Assembly: GCF_003122325.1 (NCBI RefSeq)
Contig: NZ_QFBC01000012.1
Span: forward strand, 124,001 to 188,000
DNA from: Rhizobium album
GTDB lineage: Bacteria > Pseudomonadota > Alphaproteobacteria > Rhizobiales > Rhizobiaceae
Length of the DNA stretch: 64,000 nt
Direction of reading: 5' to 3'
The position numbers and the translations under genes were made by a program. Below, in pieces: positions 42,888-51,314 of this stretch (the first letter of the stretch is position 1; the number at the start of each line of letters is the position of its first letter). The notes beneath the pieces were generated by a model, which had not been told where the DNA came from, searched no databases, and saw only the letters and a program-made list of their open reading frames with translations.

Positions 42888-43913
42888 TCACGTGCCGGTG
42901 CTTGAGGGTTTGACACCGGTGTCGACCCGCCGGCGATTGCCGGGGAACACGAAGCCGACGACGTCGTAGCGTCCGACGGCAAGGAAAGTGAGCAACAGCA
43001 GGCCCCAGGCGAAATCGCGGACGAAATTCGACAGGCCGCCGAAATTGAGCAGGCTGGACATCAGCTGCAGCGCGACGGCGCTCAGCACCACGCAGACCAC
43101 CCGCCCGTATCCGCCCTCCGGCTTCACCCCCGCCATGACGACGATCAGGATGGCGATCAGCAGGTAGGAGCTACCGTAATCGAACTTCACGTTGACGTTG
43201 CGGGCGGCGATGATGACGCCGGCGAGGCCCGAAAGCGTGCCGCTGATCGCATAGGTCGCCATCAGCACGCCGTTCTTCGGGAAGCCGGCATAGATCGCGG
43301 CCTTGGGATTGGTGCCCATCAGCATCAGCCACAGGCCGTAGGGGGTGTATTTCAACGCCGCCGCGATGACGGCCGCCACCACAATGAAGATCAGGAAGCT
43401 GATCGGAACGGCCAGCAGCATGTCGTTGCCGATGCGCGACAGCAGGTCCGGGCTGCCGACCATCACGGCACGCCCGCCGGACACGACGACGGCAAGCCCG
43501 GTGAAGGCCATCTGGGTGCCGAGCGTGCAGAGGATCGGCGTGATGTTGAGGCGGGCGATCAGTATGCCGTTGATCAGCCCCCCGGAGAAACCGATGGCGA
43601 GCGCCACGACGATGAAGGCAAGGCTGAACGCCAGGTCGTTTTCGCCGCTGGACAGGAACGACGAAACGATCACCGCCGACAGCACGCCGGACATATTCGC
43701 AAGCGCAATGCCCGAAAGGTCGATGCCGCCATTGCCGGCGCACATGGCCAGCATGACACCGATGGCGAGCAGGCCGATTTCCGGCAGCTGGCTGGCCATC
43801 GACTGAAGGTTGAAAATGGAAAGAAACGATCCACCGGAAATTGCCGCTCCGACGATGAGCAGCAAGATATTGATGGCAGCAAGCATGGCAAGCTGGCCGC
43901 TTGTCCTCTGCAT
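42888..43913 (-). CDS. CUT2-family sugar ABC permease (RbsC type), second subunit
   Basis: A 341-residue permease with about ten spans. Family features are LAIGVMLAMCAGNGGIDLSG and KPEGGYGRVVCVVLSAVALQ near the C-terminus. It is the first gene of the sugar operon, with a TTTCCTCC-complement ribosome site (AGGAGGAAACC) before the ATG at 43911-43913. An exact GTTTAGTAAAC palindrome lies 17 bases upstream of its start, which points to control by the divergent LacI protein. Confidence 0.9.
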   Translation of the reverse strand: MQRTSGQLAMLAAINILLLIVGAAISGGSFLSIFNLQSMASQLPEIGLLAIGVMLAMCAGNGGIDLSGIALANMSGVLSAVIVSSFLSSGENDLAFSLAFIVVALAIGFSGGLINGILIARLNITPILCTLGTQMAFTGLAVVVSGGRAVMVGSPDLLSRIGNDMLLAVPISFLIFIVVAAVIAAALKYTPYGLWLMLMGTNPKAAIYAGFPKNGVLMATYAISGTLSGLAGVIIAARNVNVKFDYGSSYLLIAILIVVMAGVKPEGGYGRVVCVVLSAVALQLMSSLLNFGGLSNFVRDFAWGLLLLTFLAVGRYDVVGFVFPGNRRRVDTGVKPSSTGT

Positions 43914-43929
43914 GGTTTCCTCCTACCAT

Positions 43930-43940
43930 GTTTAGTAAAC
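43930..43940. promoter_or_regulatory. LacI-type operator GTTTAGTAAAC (proximal to sugar operon)
   Basis: A perfect 11-bp palindrome 17 bases before the first gene of the sugar operon. Its exact copy is at 44063-44073, before the divergent lacI-type gene. A partial copy, CTTTAGTAAAA, is at 43950-43960. AT-rich palindromes with a central G or C are usual for LacI-family sites. Confidence 0.7.
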
Positions 43941-44062
43941 ATAAGCCCTCTTTAGTAAAAAGTTAGCAAAGCGATTTGGGTTGTGCAAGCCGGTTTTTTC
44001 AATAAATTCGATTGCGTAGGGCCTGCTTTTGCCGTAACCCATCCTTCCCGAACGGCGCGCTT

Positions 44063-44073
44063 GTTTACTAAAC
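44063..44073. promoter_or_regulatory. LacI-type operator GTTTACTAAAC (proximal to lacI-type gene)
   Basis: Exact reverse-complement copy of the palindrome at 43930-43940, with centres 133 bases apart. It lies 44 bases before the regulator start. Paired sites on either side of a divergent promoter allow repression by looping. Confidence 0.7.
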
Positions 44074-44116
44074 GATGCTCGTCTTTTGGCCCTTACCAGT
44101 GGTTGCTCAGGCGGCG

Positions 44117-45211
44117 ATGAAGAAGAAAAAAGCGTTCACGATCAGGGATATTGCGGGTGTCGCCGGTGTTTCCCCGGCAACCGTTTCCCTTGTGCTGAAC
44201 GGCAAGGGTGAGATCTCCGGCGAGACGCGGGCGCGCGTGCTGGAAGCGGTTTCGAACCTGAACTACATCCCGCGGGCCGCCAAGTCCGGCGTCGAGGCGG
44301 GCGATACGCTGCGCTTTCTGAAAATCGCCAAGCACGGCCATACGGTGAACCGCGATCACAGCGTGTTCATCTCCGATTACATCGACGGCATGTCGTCGGA
44401 GGCGACGCGCCGCAACTACACGCTGGAGATCGTCAGCTTCGAAGGCCAGCCGATCAGCGCCGTGGCGGAATCGCTGGCCGGCGCGCCGGTCAGCGGCGTG
44501 ATCGCGCTCGGCACGGAACTGTCGAAAGCCGATATCCGCCTTATCCAGGGACTTGGCCTGCCGACGGTGTTCATCGACACCTTCTACGAGGTCATCGACG
44601 CCAATTTCGTCGACATGAACAACGAGGATGCGGTGTTCAAGGTGCTGTCGCGCTTCCGGCAGCAGGGTTTCGAGCGCATCGGCTTCGTCGCCAGCCATGT
44701 CGACACCACGAATTTCCGCCTGCGGCGCGATGCGTTTTTCAAGTATATGACGCGGCTCGGCCTGAAGGTGCGGGAAGACGACGTGATCTCGCTGGAATCG
44801 ACCTATGACGGCGCCTACAGCGATGCCCGCGCGCTGCTGCAATCCGGCATCGATCTCGCCGAATGTTATTTCTGCACCAACGACATCATCGCCTACGGCT
44901 TCATCCGGGCGCTGAAGGAGTTCGGGGTGCGCATCCCGGAAGACGTTTCGGTGATCGGCTTCGACAACCTGCCGCAAAGCGCCACCATGGAGCCGGCGCT
45001 GACGACGATCGAGGTTTCGAAGCGCAAGATCGGTTATCTCGCCGTCACCGTGCTCGACGATCTCATCAATGCGTCCGAAACCCAGCCCGCCGTCAAGATC
45101 CTGGTCGGCGCGGACCTGGTCATCCGGGCGAGCGATCTGGCCCATGAGGTCCAGGCGCCGGCCAGACCGGCAAAAGCGCCCGCAAGGCGCGCCAAACTGC
45201 CTGCGGGCTGA
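44117..45211 (+). CDS. LacI-family transcriptional regulator of the sugar/DhaKL operon
   Basis: A 364-residue repressor. The N-terminal helix-turn-helix reads FTIRDIAGVAGVSPATVSLV followed by LNGKGEISGETRARVLEAV. The periplasmic-binding-like effector domain includes GVIALGTELSKADIRLIQGL and YFCTNDIIAYGFIRALKE. The C-terminal 20 residues are a basic Ala/Pro/Lys-rich tail, which is unusual for the family. The start was taken at the ATG 44117 (MKKKKAFTIRD); an ATG 14 codons upstream would add a hydrophobic stretch that overlaps operator-proximal DNA. It is divergent from the CUT2 operon and flanked by matching operators. Confidence 0.9.
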   Translation: MKKKKAFTIRDIAGVAGVSPATVSLVLNGKGEISGETRARVLEAVSNLNYIPRAAKSGVEAGDTLRFLKIAKHGHTVNRDHSVFISDYIDGMSSEATRRNYTLEIVSFEGQPISAVAESLAGAPVSGVIALGTELSKADIRLIQGLGLPTVFIDTFYEVIDANFVDMNNEDAVFKVLSRFRQQGFERIGFVASHVDTTNFRLRRDAFFKYMTRLGLKVREDDVISLESTYDGAYSDARALLQSGIDLAECYFCTNDIIAYGFIRALKEFGVRIPEDVSVIGFDNLPQSATMEPALTTIEVSKRKIGYLAVTVLDDLINASETQPAVKILVGADLVIRASDLAHEVQAPARPAKAPARRAKLPAG

Positions 45212-45316
45212 GCCTCATCGCCCGGCCGCAGGGCCTGCAATGTTCGAAATGCGTATCTGGACGACGCCCCTGGCGCCGGCCACGAGAAACTATTTCTTTT
45301 GTTTGGGAGAGAGACG

Positions 45317-46378
45317 ATGGAATACAGAACGCTTGGCCGCTCGGGCCTCAAAGTTTCCGCTATCGCCATGGGTACGTTTTCCTTTGGCGGCGTCGGCGCC
45401 TTCGGGCGGGTGGCGAACCAGGATGTCGGCGATGCCCGCCGGCTGATCGACACCTGCATCGACGGCGGCGTCAACCTCTTCGACACCGCCAACATGTATT
45501 CCCTCGGCCGCTCGGAGGAAATTCTGGGCGAGGCGTTGCAGGGCAGGCGCGACAAGGTGCTAATCTCGTCGAAGGCGCGCATGCGCATCGGCGACGGCCC
45601 CAATGACGAGGGCGTGTCCCGCTACCACCTGATCCGTGAATGCGAGCGAAGCCTGGAGCGGCTGAAGACCGATCACATCGACATCTATTTCATGCATGAA
45701 TGGGATGGCCTGACGCCGCTCGACGAAATGCTCTCTGCGCTGGACACGCTGATGCGGCAGGGCAAGATCCGCTATATCGGCTGCTCGAACTATTCCGGCT
45801 GGCACATCATGAAGGCGCTCGGCGTCGCCGAGGCCCGCAACCTGCCGCGCTTCGTCACCCAGCAGATCCATTATACGCTGGAAGCGCGGGAGGCCGAATA
45901 CGAGCTGCTGCCCGTCTCCGTCGATCAGGGACTGGGTGTCATGGTCTGGAGCCCGCTGGCCGCAGGCCTGCTGACCGGCGACATCCGGCGCGACAAGGTG
46001 CCGGCCGATTCCCGCCAGGCCAAGGGCTGGACCGAGCCGCCGATCCGCGATCAGGAGCGTCTGTGGCGCATCATCGATGTGCTTGACGAAATTGCAGCCG
46101 CACGCGGCGTCAAGCCGGCGCAGGTGGCGCTCGCCTGGACGCTGTCGCGCCCTGCCGTTGCATCGCTGGTCGTCGGCGGCCTCACCGAGCAGCATTTCAA
46201 GGACAATATCGCTGCCGTCGATCTCAAGCTTGCGGCCGAAGAACTGGAAAAGCTGAACCTCGCCAGCCGTCCCGCCTATATCTATCCCTACTGGCACCAG
46301 CACAATTTCGCCCGCGACCGGTTCTCGGCCGGCGACTGGGCCTTGCATGCCAGCTACGAGGACCTTGGCGCCGTCTGA
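45317..46378 (+). CDS. Aldo-keto reductase
   Basis: A 353-residue NADP(H)-dependent TIM-barrel reductase. The catalytic tetrad is visible: Asp56, Tyr61 (DTANMYSLG), Lys86 (ISSKARM) and His127 (YFMHEWDG). The opening MEYRTLGRSGLKVSAIAMGT is characteristic of the AKR group that includes YajO and IolS-like enzymes. A GGGAGAGAG ribosome site precedes the ATG. It follows the LacI gene by 105 bases on the same strand and converges with otnC. It may reduce a C3-C4 aldose or ketose linked to the neighbouring sugar and acid-sugar pathways. Confidence 0.88.
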   Translation: MEYRTLGRSGLKVSAIAMGTFSFGGVGAFGRVANQDVGDARRLIDTCIDGGVNLFDTANMYSLGRSEEILGEALQGRRDKVLISSKARMRIGDGPNDEGVSRYHLIRECERSLERLKTDHIDIYFMHEWDGLTPLDEMLSALDTLMRQGKIRYIGCSNYSGWHIMKALGVAEARNLPRFVTQQIHYTLEAREAEYELLPVSVDQGLGVMVWSPLAAGLLTGDIRRDKVPADSRQAKGWTEPPIRDQERLWRIIDVLDEIAAARGVKPAQVALAWTLSRPAVASLVVGGLTEQHFKDNIAAVDLKLAAEELEKLNLASRPAYIYPYWHQHNFARDRFSAGDWALHASYEDLGAV

Positions 46379-46428
46379 TCGGCGCAAGCCGGCGCCGCCC
46401 AGGCGGCACCGGCAATCGACGCTTCCCG

Positions 46429-47070
46429 TCAGCGGCCCTTCAACGCGTCGCGCTGTTCGGCCGTCAGCGGCCGGATGCGTTCGCCGCGCAGCATCAGGAA
46501 GAGTTTGGCGGTTTCCTCCAGTTCTTCGGTGGCATATTGCGCTTCGCGCAGCGAGGCGCCGGCCACCACCGGGCCGTGATTGGCGAGCAGCACCGCATGG
46601 GCGTCTCGCGCCTTCTCGGCGACTGCGTTTGCCAGCGTCTCGTCGCCGGGCGGGTAATAGGCAACCAGCGGCAGCCGGCCGACGCGCATGGCGTAATAGG
46701 CCGTCAGCGGCGGCAGCAGGTCCTCCTGGTCGAGGCCGTCGATGATGCTGACGGCGACGGCGTGGGTCGAGTGCAGGTGGACGACGGCGCCTGCCCCTTT
46801 CCGCTCGCAATACATGCATTGATGCAGGAAGGCTTCCTTGGTCGGCTTGTCGCCGCCGATATGCACGCCCTCGGCGGAAAATTTCGACAGGCGTGCCGGG
46901 TCGAGGCTGCCGAGCGAGGCGTTGGTCGGCGTCATCAGCAATTCGCCGCTGGAAAGCCGGGCGCTGATATTGCCCGTCGATCCGAACGTGAACAGCCGGT
47001 CGAACAGCGATTTGCCGACGGCGACGATATCGTCGCGCAAGCGGGTTTCTTCGGAGATGATTGCGGTCAT
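46429..47070 (-). CDS. otnC: 3-oxo-tetronate-4-phosphate decarboxylase (class II aldolase family)
   Basis: A 213-residue class II aldolase/adducin-fold enzyme. Zn ligands are His98 and His100 (VVHLHSTHAV) and His165 (LLANHGPVVAG), with Glu79 as the catalytic acid or base (PTKEAFLH). The OtnC group decarboxylates 3-oxo-tetronate 4-phosphate to DHAP. Assignment is supported by its 4-base overlap with the DUF1537 kinase gene and by the LtnD and OtnI genes across the divergent promoter. This is the arrangement described for L-threonate and D-erythronate catabolism. Confidence 0.88.
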   Translation of the reverse strand: MTAIISEETRLRDDIVAVGKSLFDRLFTFGSTGNISARLSSGELLMTPTNASLGSLDPARLSKFSAEGVHIGGDKPTKEAFLHQCMYCERKGAGAVVHLHSTHAVAVSIIDGLDQEDLLPPLTAYYAMRVGRLPLVAYYPPGDETLANAVAEKARDAHAVLLANHGPVVAGASLREAQYATEELEETAKLFLMLRGERIRPLTAEQRDALKGR

Positions 47071-48332
47071 TGCAGGAGGTCACAGGCTTTGGAGAAAAAG
47101 TCGACGCTGCCGAAATTGCCGGATTTCAGGGCAAGCGCCACGGGTGTCCGGTCGCCGAGGCTGACGGTCCAGGGCACGCCCGGATCGATTTCCGGGCCGA
47201 TGAGCAGGGCGGAAACACCGAGCGCCTCGACCACCGCACCGGAGGTCTCGCCGCCGGCGACAAGGAATCGCGAAAAACCCCGGGCTTGCAGGGCGGCGGC
47301 GACCGCGGCGAGAAAATGCTCGACGATTTCGCCGGCACGATTGCGGCCAAGCTTTTCCTGCGCCACGCGAACGGTGTCAGGGTCGGCGCTCGAATAGATC
47401 AGCGGCACCTTCTGCCGTTCCGCGGCCGCCCAGTCTATCACCGTATCCGGCGCCAGTTCCCCGGCGTCTATGGCCAGTGGATCGACGCGAAACGCCGGCA
47501 CGCCCGCGCCGATCGCATGCTCGATCTGCCCGCGGGTGGCTTTCGAGCATGATCCTGCAAGCATGATTGCGCGTCCTTCGGGCGCCTGGAAAGCAGTGGT
47601 CTCGCCCTTGGGGCCGAGTTCGCGGCGCCGGCGAAAATTTTCGGGCAGGCCGATGGCGATGCCCGAGCCGCCGGTGATCAGCCTGAGGCCGGAGACAGCC
47701 AGGCCGATGCTGCGCAGGTCGTCGTCGGAGATGGCGTCGACGACCAGAACCTGCTTGCCGGCGGCCTTGGCCGTCTCGATCGCGGCAAGGATTGCCGCGC
47801 TGCCGGCCGCCACCGTTTCGCGGGGGACCAGCCCGACGGGCAGTTGCGTCTGCGCCTGCATCAGCCGCACCAGGCTGGCGTCGGTCATCGGCGTCAGCGG
47901 ATGGTCCTTCATCGGGCTTTCCGAGAGGAGCAGGTCACCGACGAACAGATAACCGCGATAGACCGTCCGCCCGTTGGTGGGGAAGGCGGGACAAACGATG
48001 GTGATGTCGTCTTTCAAGGCCGCAAGCAGCGCCTCCGTCACCGGACCGATATTGCCCTCGGCGGTGGAATCGAAGGTCGAGCAATATTTGAAGACGATTT
48101 GCCGCGCGCCGGTTTCCTGCAGCCGGGCCAGCGCCTGGAGGGATTGCTCGACGGCTTGTTCGGCCGGAATGGTGCGCGATTTCAAGGCCACCACCACGGC
48201 ATCCGCACCGCCGAAATCGAATCCGGCCGGCGGTACGCCGACCACCTGCACCGTTTTCATGCCTTCACGCGATAGCGTCAGCGCCAGGTCGGTCGCTCCC
48301 GTGAGATCGTCGGCTATTGCTCCGAGAAGCAT
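47067..48332 (-). CDS. otnK: 3-oxo-tetronate 4-kinase (DUF1537 family)
   Basis: A 421-residue four-carbon acid-sugar kinase. The N-terminal domain opens MLLGAIADDLTGATDLALTL, with YCSTFDSTAEGNIGPVTEAL, CPAFPTNGRTVYRGYLFVGD and ESPMKDHPLTPM, all strong family marks. The C-terminal nucleotide-binding part contains AGSCSKATRGQIEH and VAGGETSGAVVEAL. It phosphorylates 3-oxo-tetronate for decarboxylation by OtnC. The ATG at 48330-48332 has AGGAGA before it. A related DUF1537 kinase acts on 3-oxo-isoapionate, but the partner genes here fit the tetronate route. Confidence 0.9.
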   Translation of the reverse strand: MLLGAIADDLTGATDLALTLSREGMKTVQVVGVPPAGFDFGGADAVVVALKSRTIPAEQAVEQSLQALARLQETGARQIVFKYCSTFDSTAEGNIGPVTEALLAALKDDITIVCPAFPTNGRTVYRGYLFVGDLLLSESPMKDHPLTPMTDASLVRLMQAQTQLPVGLVPRETVAAGSAAILAAIETAKAAGKQVLVVDAISDDDLRSIGLAVSGLRLITGGSGIAIGLPENFRRRRELGPKGETTAFQAPEGRAIMLAGSCSKATRGQIEHAIGAGVPAFRVDPLAIDAGELAPDTVIDWAAAERQKVPLIYSSADPDTVRVAQEKLGRNRAGEIVEHFLAAVAAALQARGFSRFLVAGGETSGAVVEALGVSALLIGPEIDPGVPWTVSLGDRTPVALALKSGNFGSVDFFSKACDLLQ

Positions 48333-48354
48333 GGTTCGTCTCCTGTCTTGTCCA

Positions 48355-49356
48355 TCAGGCGGTGGCGCCTTCGATGATGTCGAAACCCGTATCGATGATG
48401 TGCGGTTCGACCGCTCGTTCACTCGCCTGCAGCAAGGTCTCCGCCGCCGTCTTGCCGATGAGGAAGCGGTTGGACCGGATCGTCGAAAGCGGCTTTGGCA
48501 GCGCCTGGCCGATTTCCAGCCCGTTGAAGCCGAACAGCGCCAGCTGCGCCGGCACGTCGATGCCATCGCCCAGGCAGTGCATGAAGCCGCCGACGGCCAT
48601 GTCGTCGTTGGAAAACACGACCGCATCGACATCGCCAGCCTGCTGCTGGAGCCTGCCAAGCGTGTCTCGTCCGGCAAGCGTCGAGCTTGGCCCGTTGAAG
48701 CGCAGTTCAGCGGCAACCGCAAGGCCTGCCTGCTGCAAGCCATCGCAAAGGCCCTCGTAGCGAAAGAAGGCGCGCCGGTCGGCGGTCCAGTCGTGGCCGA
48801 CATAGGCGATGCGGCGATAACCGCGGCGAACCAGGTGTTCCGCCGCCGCCCTGCCGGCCTTGCGATGCGAAAAACCGACGGCGAGGTCGATCGGCCGGTT
48901 GTCGATATCCATCAGTTCGGCGACGCGGATGCGGTTGCTTTGCAGCATGCGGCGGCTCTCATCCGTGTGCTCGAAGCCGGCGGTAATGATTGCCGCCGGT
49001 TGCCAGGCGAGCATCGAGGCGAGGATCTTCTGCTCCTGCCGGAGATCGTAGTCGGTGACGCCGATCATCGGCTGGTAGGGCGTGGAGACCAGCGCGGCAT
49101 GAATGCCGCGCAGGACCTCCGGAAACACGATGTTCGACAGCGACGGCAGCAGCACGCCGATGATCAGCGACGACGAGGAGGCCAGCGAGCCGGCCGCCCG
49201 GTTCGGCACATAACCCAGCTGGTCGATCGCAGAGGTCACCCGCCGGCGCGTCTCCTCCGCGATCGAGCCCTTGTTGCGCACGACGCGGGAAACGGTGTTC
49301 TCGCTGACGCCGGCAAGGCGCGCGACATCTGTGAGCGTTGGCGTTTCGGACGGCAT
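48355..49356 (-). CDS. LacI-family regulator of the acid-sugar genes
   Basis: A 333-residue LacI/GntR-type repressor. The helix-turn-helix is PTLTDVARLAGVSENTVSRV then VRNKGSIAEETRRRVTSAI. The effector domain starts at SSSLIIGVLLPSLSNIVFPE. It is first in a minus-strand operon with otnK and otnC and divergent from ltnD and otnI. Two identical 22-bp sites with AGCGCT centres lie in the 146-base divergent gap, so it almost certainly controls both directions. The likely effector is threonate, erythronate or the oxo-acid. Confidence 0.9.
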   Translation of the reverse strand: MPSETPTLTDVARLAGVSENTVSRVVRNKGSIAEETRRRVTSAIDQLGYVPNRAAGSLASSSSLIIGVLLPSLSNIVFPEVLRGIHAALVSTPYQPMIGVTDYDLRQEQKILASMLAWQPAAIITAGFEHTDESRRMLQSNRIRVAELMDIDNRPIDLAVGFSHRKAGRAAAEHLVRRGYRRIAYVGHDWTADRRAFFRYEGLCDGLQQAGLAVAAELRFNGPSSTLAGRDTLGRLQQQAGDVDAVVFSNDDMAVGGFMHCLGDGIDVPAQLALFGFNGLEIGQALPKPLSTIRSNRFLIGKTAAETLLQASERAVEPHIIDTGFDIIEGATA

Positions 49357-49383
49357 CTCCGGCCCTTCCCATCGGCGTTTGCG

Positions 49384-49405
49384 GCTTTATCTCAGCGCTA
49401 ACATA
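49384..49405. promoter_or_regulatory. LacI-type operator, copy 1 (lacI/otnKC side)
   Basis: A 22-bp site centred on AGCGCT (49394-49399), core TCTCAGCGCTAACA. It lies 27 bases before the lacI-type start. It is the exact reverse complement of 49443-49464. The AGCGCT centre flanked by A/T-rich arms is typical of LacI/GntR-type regulators. Confidence 0.75.
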
Positions 49406-49442
49406 TATCGCTTGATCTTGGCTAGGGGATGTGGTTGAAAAT

Positions 49443-49464
49443 TATGTTAGCGCTGAGATAAAGC
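49443..49464. promoter_or_regulatory. LacI-type operator, copy 2 (ltnD/otnI side)
   Basis: Exact inverted copy of 49384-49405, centred on AGCGCT (49449-49454), core TGTTAGCGCTGAGA. Centres are 55 bases apart. It lies 38 bases before the ltnD start. Because the copies are identical over all 22 bases, well beyond the palindromic core, they appear to be under sequence constraint or recently duplicated. Confidence 0.75.
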
Positions 49465-49502
49465 ATTTCGGTCGGTAATTTCCAATTTCGCGAGGAGACT
49501 TC

Positions 49503-50420
49503 ATGTCCGTTGATCCATCCGACGTTGCCGTTGTCGGGCTCGGTTCCATGGGGCTCGGCATGGCCCGTTCGCTGCTGCGCAACGGGTTTGCCGTGCGCGG
49601 TTTCGATGTCGGCGCCGCCGCCCTGCAGGCCTTGAGCGAGGCGGGCGGCATCGCCTGCCGCAGCCCGGCGGATGCCGCCACGGGCGCTGCCATCGCCGTC
49701 GTGGTCGTGGTCAATGCGGCGCAGACGGAGACGGTGCTGTTTGGCGCCGAAGGCCTTGTCGAGGCGCTTCCCGCCGGCGCGGTGATCATCTCCTGCGCCA
49801 CCATCGCGCCGCACGAGGCCAAGGAATTTGCGCGCCGGGCGGCGGAAAAGGGGTTGCTCTACATCGACGGCCCGATCAGCGGCGGTTCGGTCAAGGCCGG
49901 CAATGGCGAACTCACCTTCATGGCTTCCGGCTCCGCCGAAGCCTTTGCCGCCGCGCGGCCGGCGCTGGATGCGATGGCCGGCACGGTCTACGAACTGGGC
50001 GACAAGCCGGGCATCGGCTCGTCCTTCAAGATCGTCAACCAGTTGCTTGCCGGCGTGCACATTGCTGCGGCCTGCGAGGCCATCACCTTCGCGAAAAGCC
50101 TGGATCTCGATATTTCCCGCGTTTTCGAGGTCATTTCCAGATCGGCCGGAAACAGCTGGATGTTCGAGAACCGCATTCCGCATGTGCTGGCCGGCGATTA
50201 CACGCCGCACAGCGCCGTCTCGATCTTTACCAAGGATCTCGGCATCGTTTCCGATATAGGCCGCAAGCAGAAATTTCCCCTGCCGATCGCCAGCGCCGCC
50301 CTGCAGCTGTTCATCATGACCGAGGCGGCGGGCATGGGCCGTGACGACGACAGCTCGGTGGCGCGCCTGCTGGCGAAGATTGCCGGGCTGGATCTGCCGG
50401 GCACCGGCGAGGAGAACTGA
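49503..50420 (+). CDS. ltnD: L-threonate (or D-erythronate) dehydrogenase, 3-hydroxyisobutyrate dehydrogenase family
   Basis: A 305-residue NAD-dependent beta-hydroxyacid dehydrogenase. The cofactor motif VVGLGSMGLGMA is at 10-21, the substrate loop GPISGGSVKAG at 123-133 and the catalytic Lys176 in SSFKIVNQLLAG. In the otn pathway LtnD oxidises L-threonate, and DenD oxidises D-erythronate, to a 2-oxo acid. Sequence inspection cannot separate the two. AGGAGA precedes the ATG. It forms a two-gene unit with otnI and is divergent from lacI-otnK-otnC. Confidence 0.85.
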   Translation: MSVDPSDVAVVGLGSMGLGMARSLLRNGFAVRGFDVGAAALQALSEAGGIACRSPADAATGAAIAVVVVVNAAQTETVLFGAEGLVEALPAGAVIISCATIAPHEAKEFARRAAEKGLLYIDGPISGGSVKAGNGELTFMASGSAEAFAAARPALDAMAGTVYELGDKPGIGSSFKIVNQLLAGVHIAAACEAITFAKSLDLDISRVFEVISRSAGNSWMFENRIPHVLAGDYTPHSAVSIFTKDLGIVSDIGRKQKFPLPIASAALQLFIMTEAAGMGRDDDSSVARLLAKIAGLDLPGTGEEN

Positions 50421-50421
50421 C

Positions 50422-51189
50422 ATGCCGCGTTTTGCCGCCAATCTTTCCATGATGTTCAACGAATATGATTTTCTCGACCGGTTCCAGGCGGCCGCGGATG
50501 CCGGGTTCGAGGCGGTCGAATATCTGTTTCCCTACGATCATCCGGCGGAAACCATCGCGGCCTGCCTGCGCAAGTCCGGTCTCCAGCAAGCACTGTTCAA
50601 CATGCCGCCCGGCAACTGGGCCGGCGGCGACCGCGGGCTGGCCGCCCTGCCCGCACGCCGGGCGGAATTCGAGGCGGCGGTCGGCCTGGCGGTCGATTAT
50701 GCCGGCATCATCGGCACGCCGTATCTGCACATGATGGCAGGCATTGCCGATGCCGGTGACGAGATCGCGGTCCGCGCCTATCGGGAGGCGCTGATATTCG
50801 CGGCCGACCGGACGGAACAGGCGGGCATCGGCCTTGTCATCGAGCCGATCAACAGGCGCGACATGCCAGGGTATTTTCTCAACGATTTCGACCAGGCGCT
50901 CGCCTTCGTCACCGGGATCGGCCGCCAGCACGTCAAGCTGCAGTTCGATATCTACCATCGCCAGATCCTCCATGGCGACGTCGTGATGGGCTTGCGGGCG
51001 ATGATGCCGCATATCGGCCATATCCAGGTCGCCTCCGTGCCGAAACGCAACGAGCCGGGCACAGGCGAACTGAACGACAGGGCGATTTTTGCCGAGATCG
51101 ATGCGCTGGGTTATTCCGGTTTCATCGGCTGCGAATATCGCCCCGCCGGTCGTACCGAAGAAGGGCTGGGCTGGTTGACCGAAACCTGA
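50422..51189 (+). CDS. otnI: 2-oxo-tetronate isomerase (hydroxypyruvate isomerase-like)
   Basis: A 255-residue TIM-barrel isomerase of the Hyi/OtnI family. Active-site residues are Glu141 (LVIEPINRRDMPGYFL), Asp176 (LQFDIYHRQ), Gln202 (HIQVASVP) and Glu238 (IGCEYRP). OtnI converts 2-oxo-tetronate to 3-oxo-tetronate before phosphorylation by OtnK. The start follows the ltnD stop by one base, with GGAGAACTGAC before the ATG. A short CCGGC-AAA-GCCGG hairpin at 51203-51215 lies in the 125-base gap that separates it from the convergent aldolase gene. Confidence 0.88.
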   Translation: MPRFAANLSMMFNEYDFLDRFQAAADAGFEAVEYLFPYDHPAETIAACLRKSGLQQALFNMPPGNWAGGDRGLAALPARRAEFEAAVGLAVDYAGIIGTPYLHMMAGIADAGDEIAVRAYREALIFAADRTEQAGIGLVIEPINRRDMPGYFLNDFDQALAFVTGIGRQHVKLQFDIYHRQILHGDVVMGLRAMMPHIGHIQVASVPKRNEPGTGELNDRAIFAEIDALGYSGFIGCEYRPAGRTEEGLGWLTET

Positions 51190-51314
51190 GCCTCGGGCAA
51201 GTCCGGCAAAGCCGGGCCAGATTGCCGATAAGGCGTAAAACGTTGCCTGCGTCATCCTTGACCTCGTGCCGAAGTCTCGGCACCTCAGATATATCCTTTA
51301 TCGCCAAAGGCCTG

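Noticed and set aside
47067-48332. DUF1537 kinase as a 3-oxo-isoapionate kinase of apiose catabolism
   Set aside because: The adjacent class II decarboxylase, LtnD-like dehydrogenase and OtnI-like isomerase fit the tetronate pathway. No RuBisCO-like or transcarboxylase partner of the apionate route is present.
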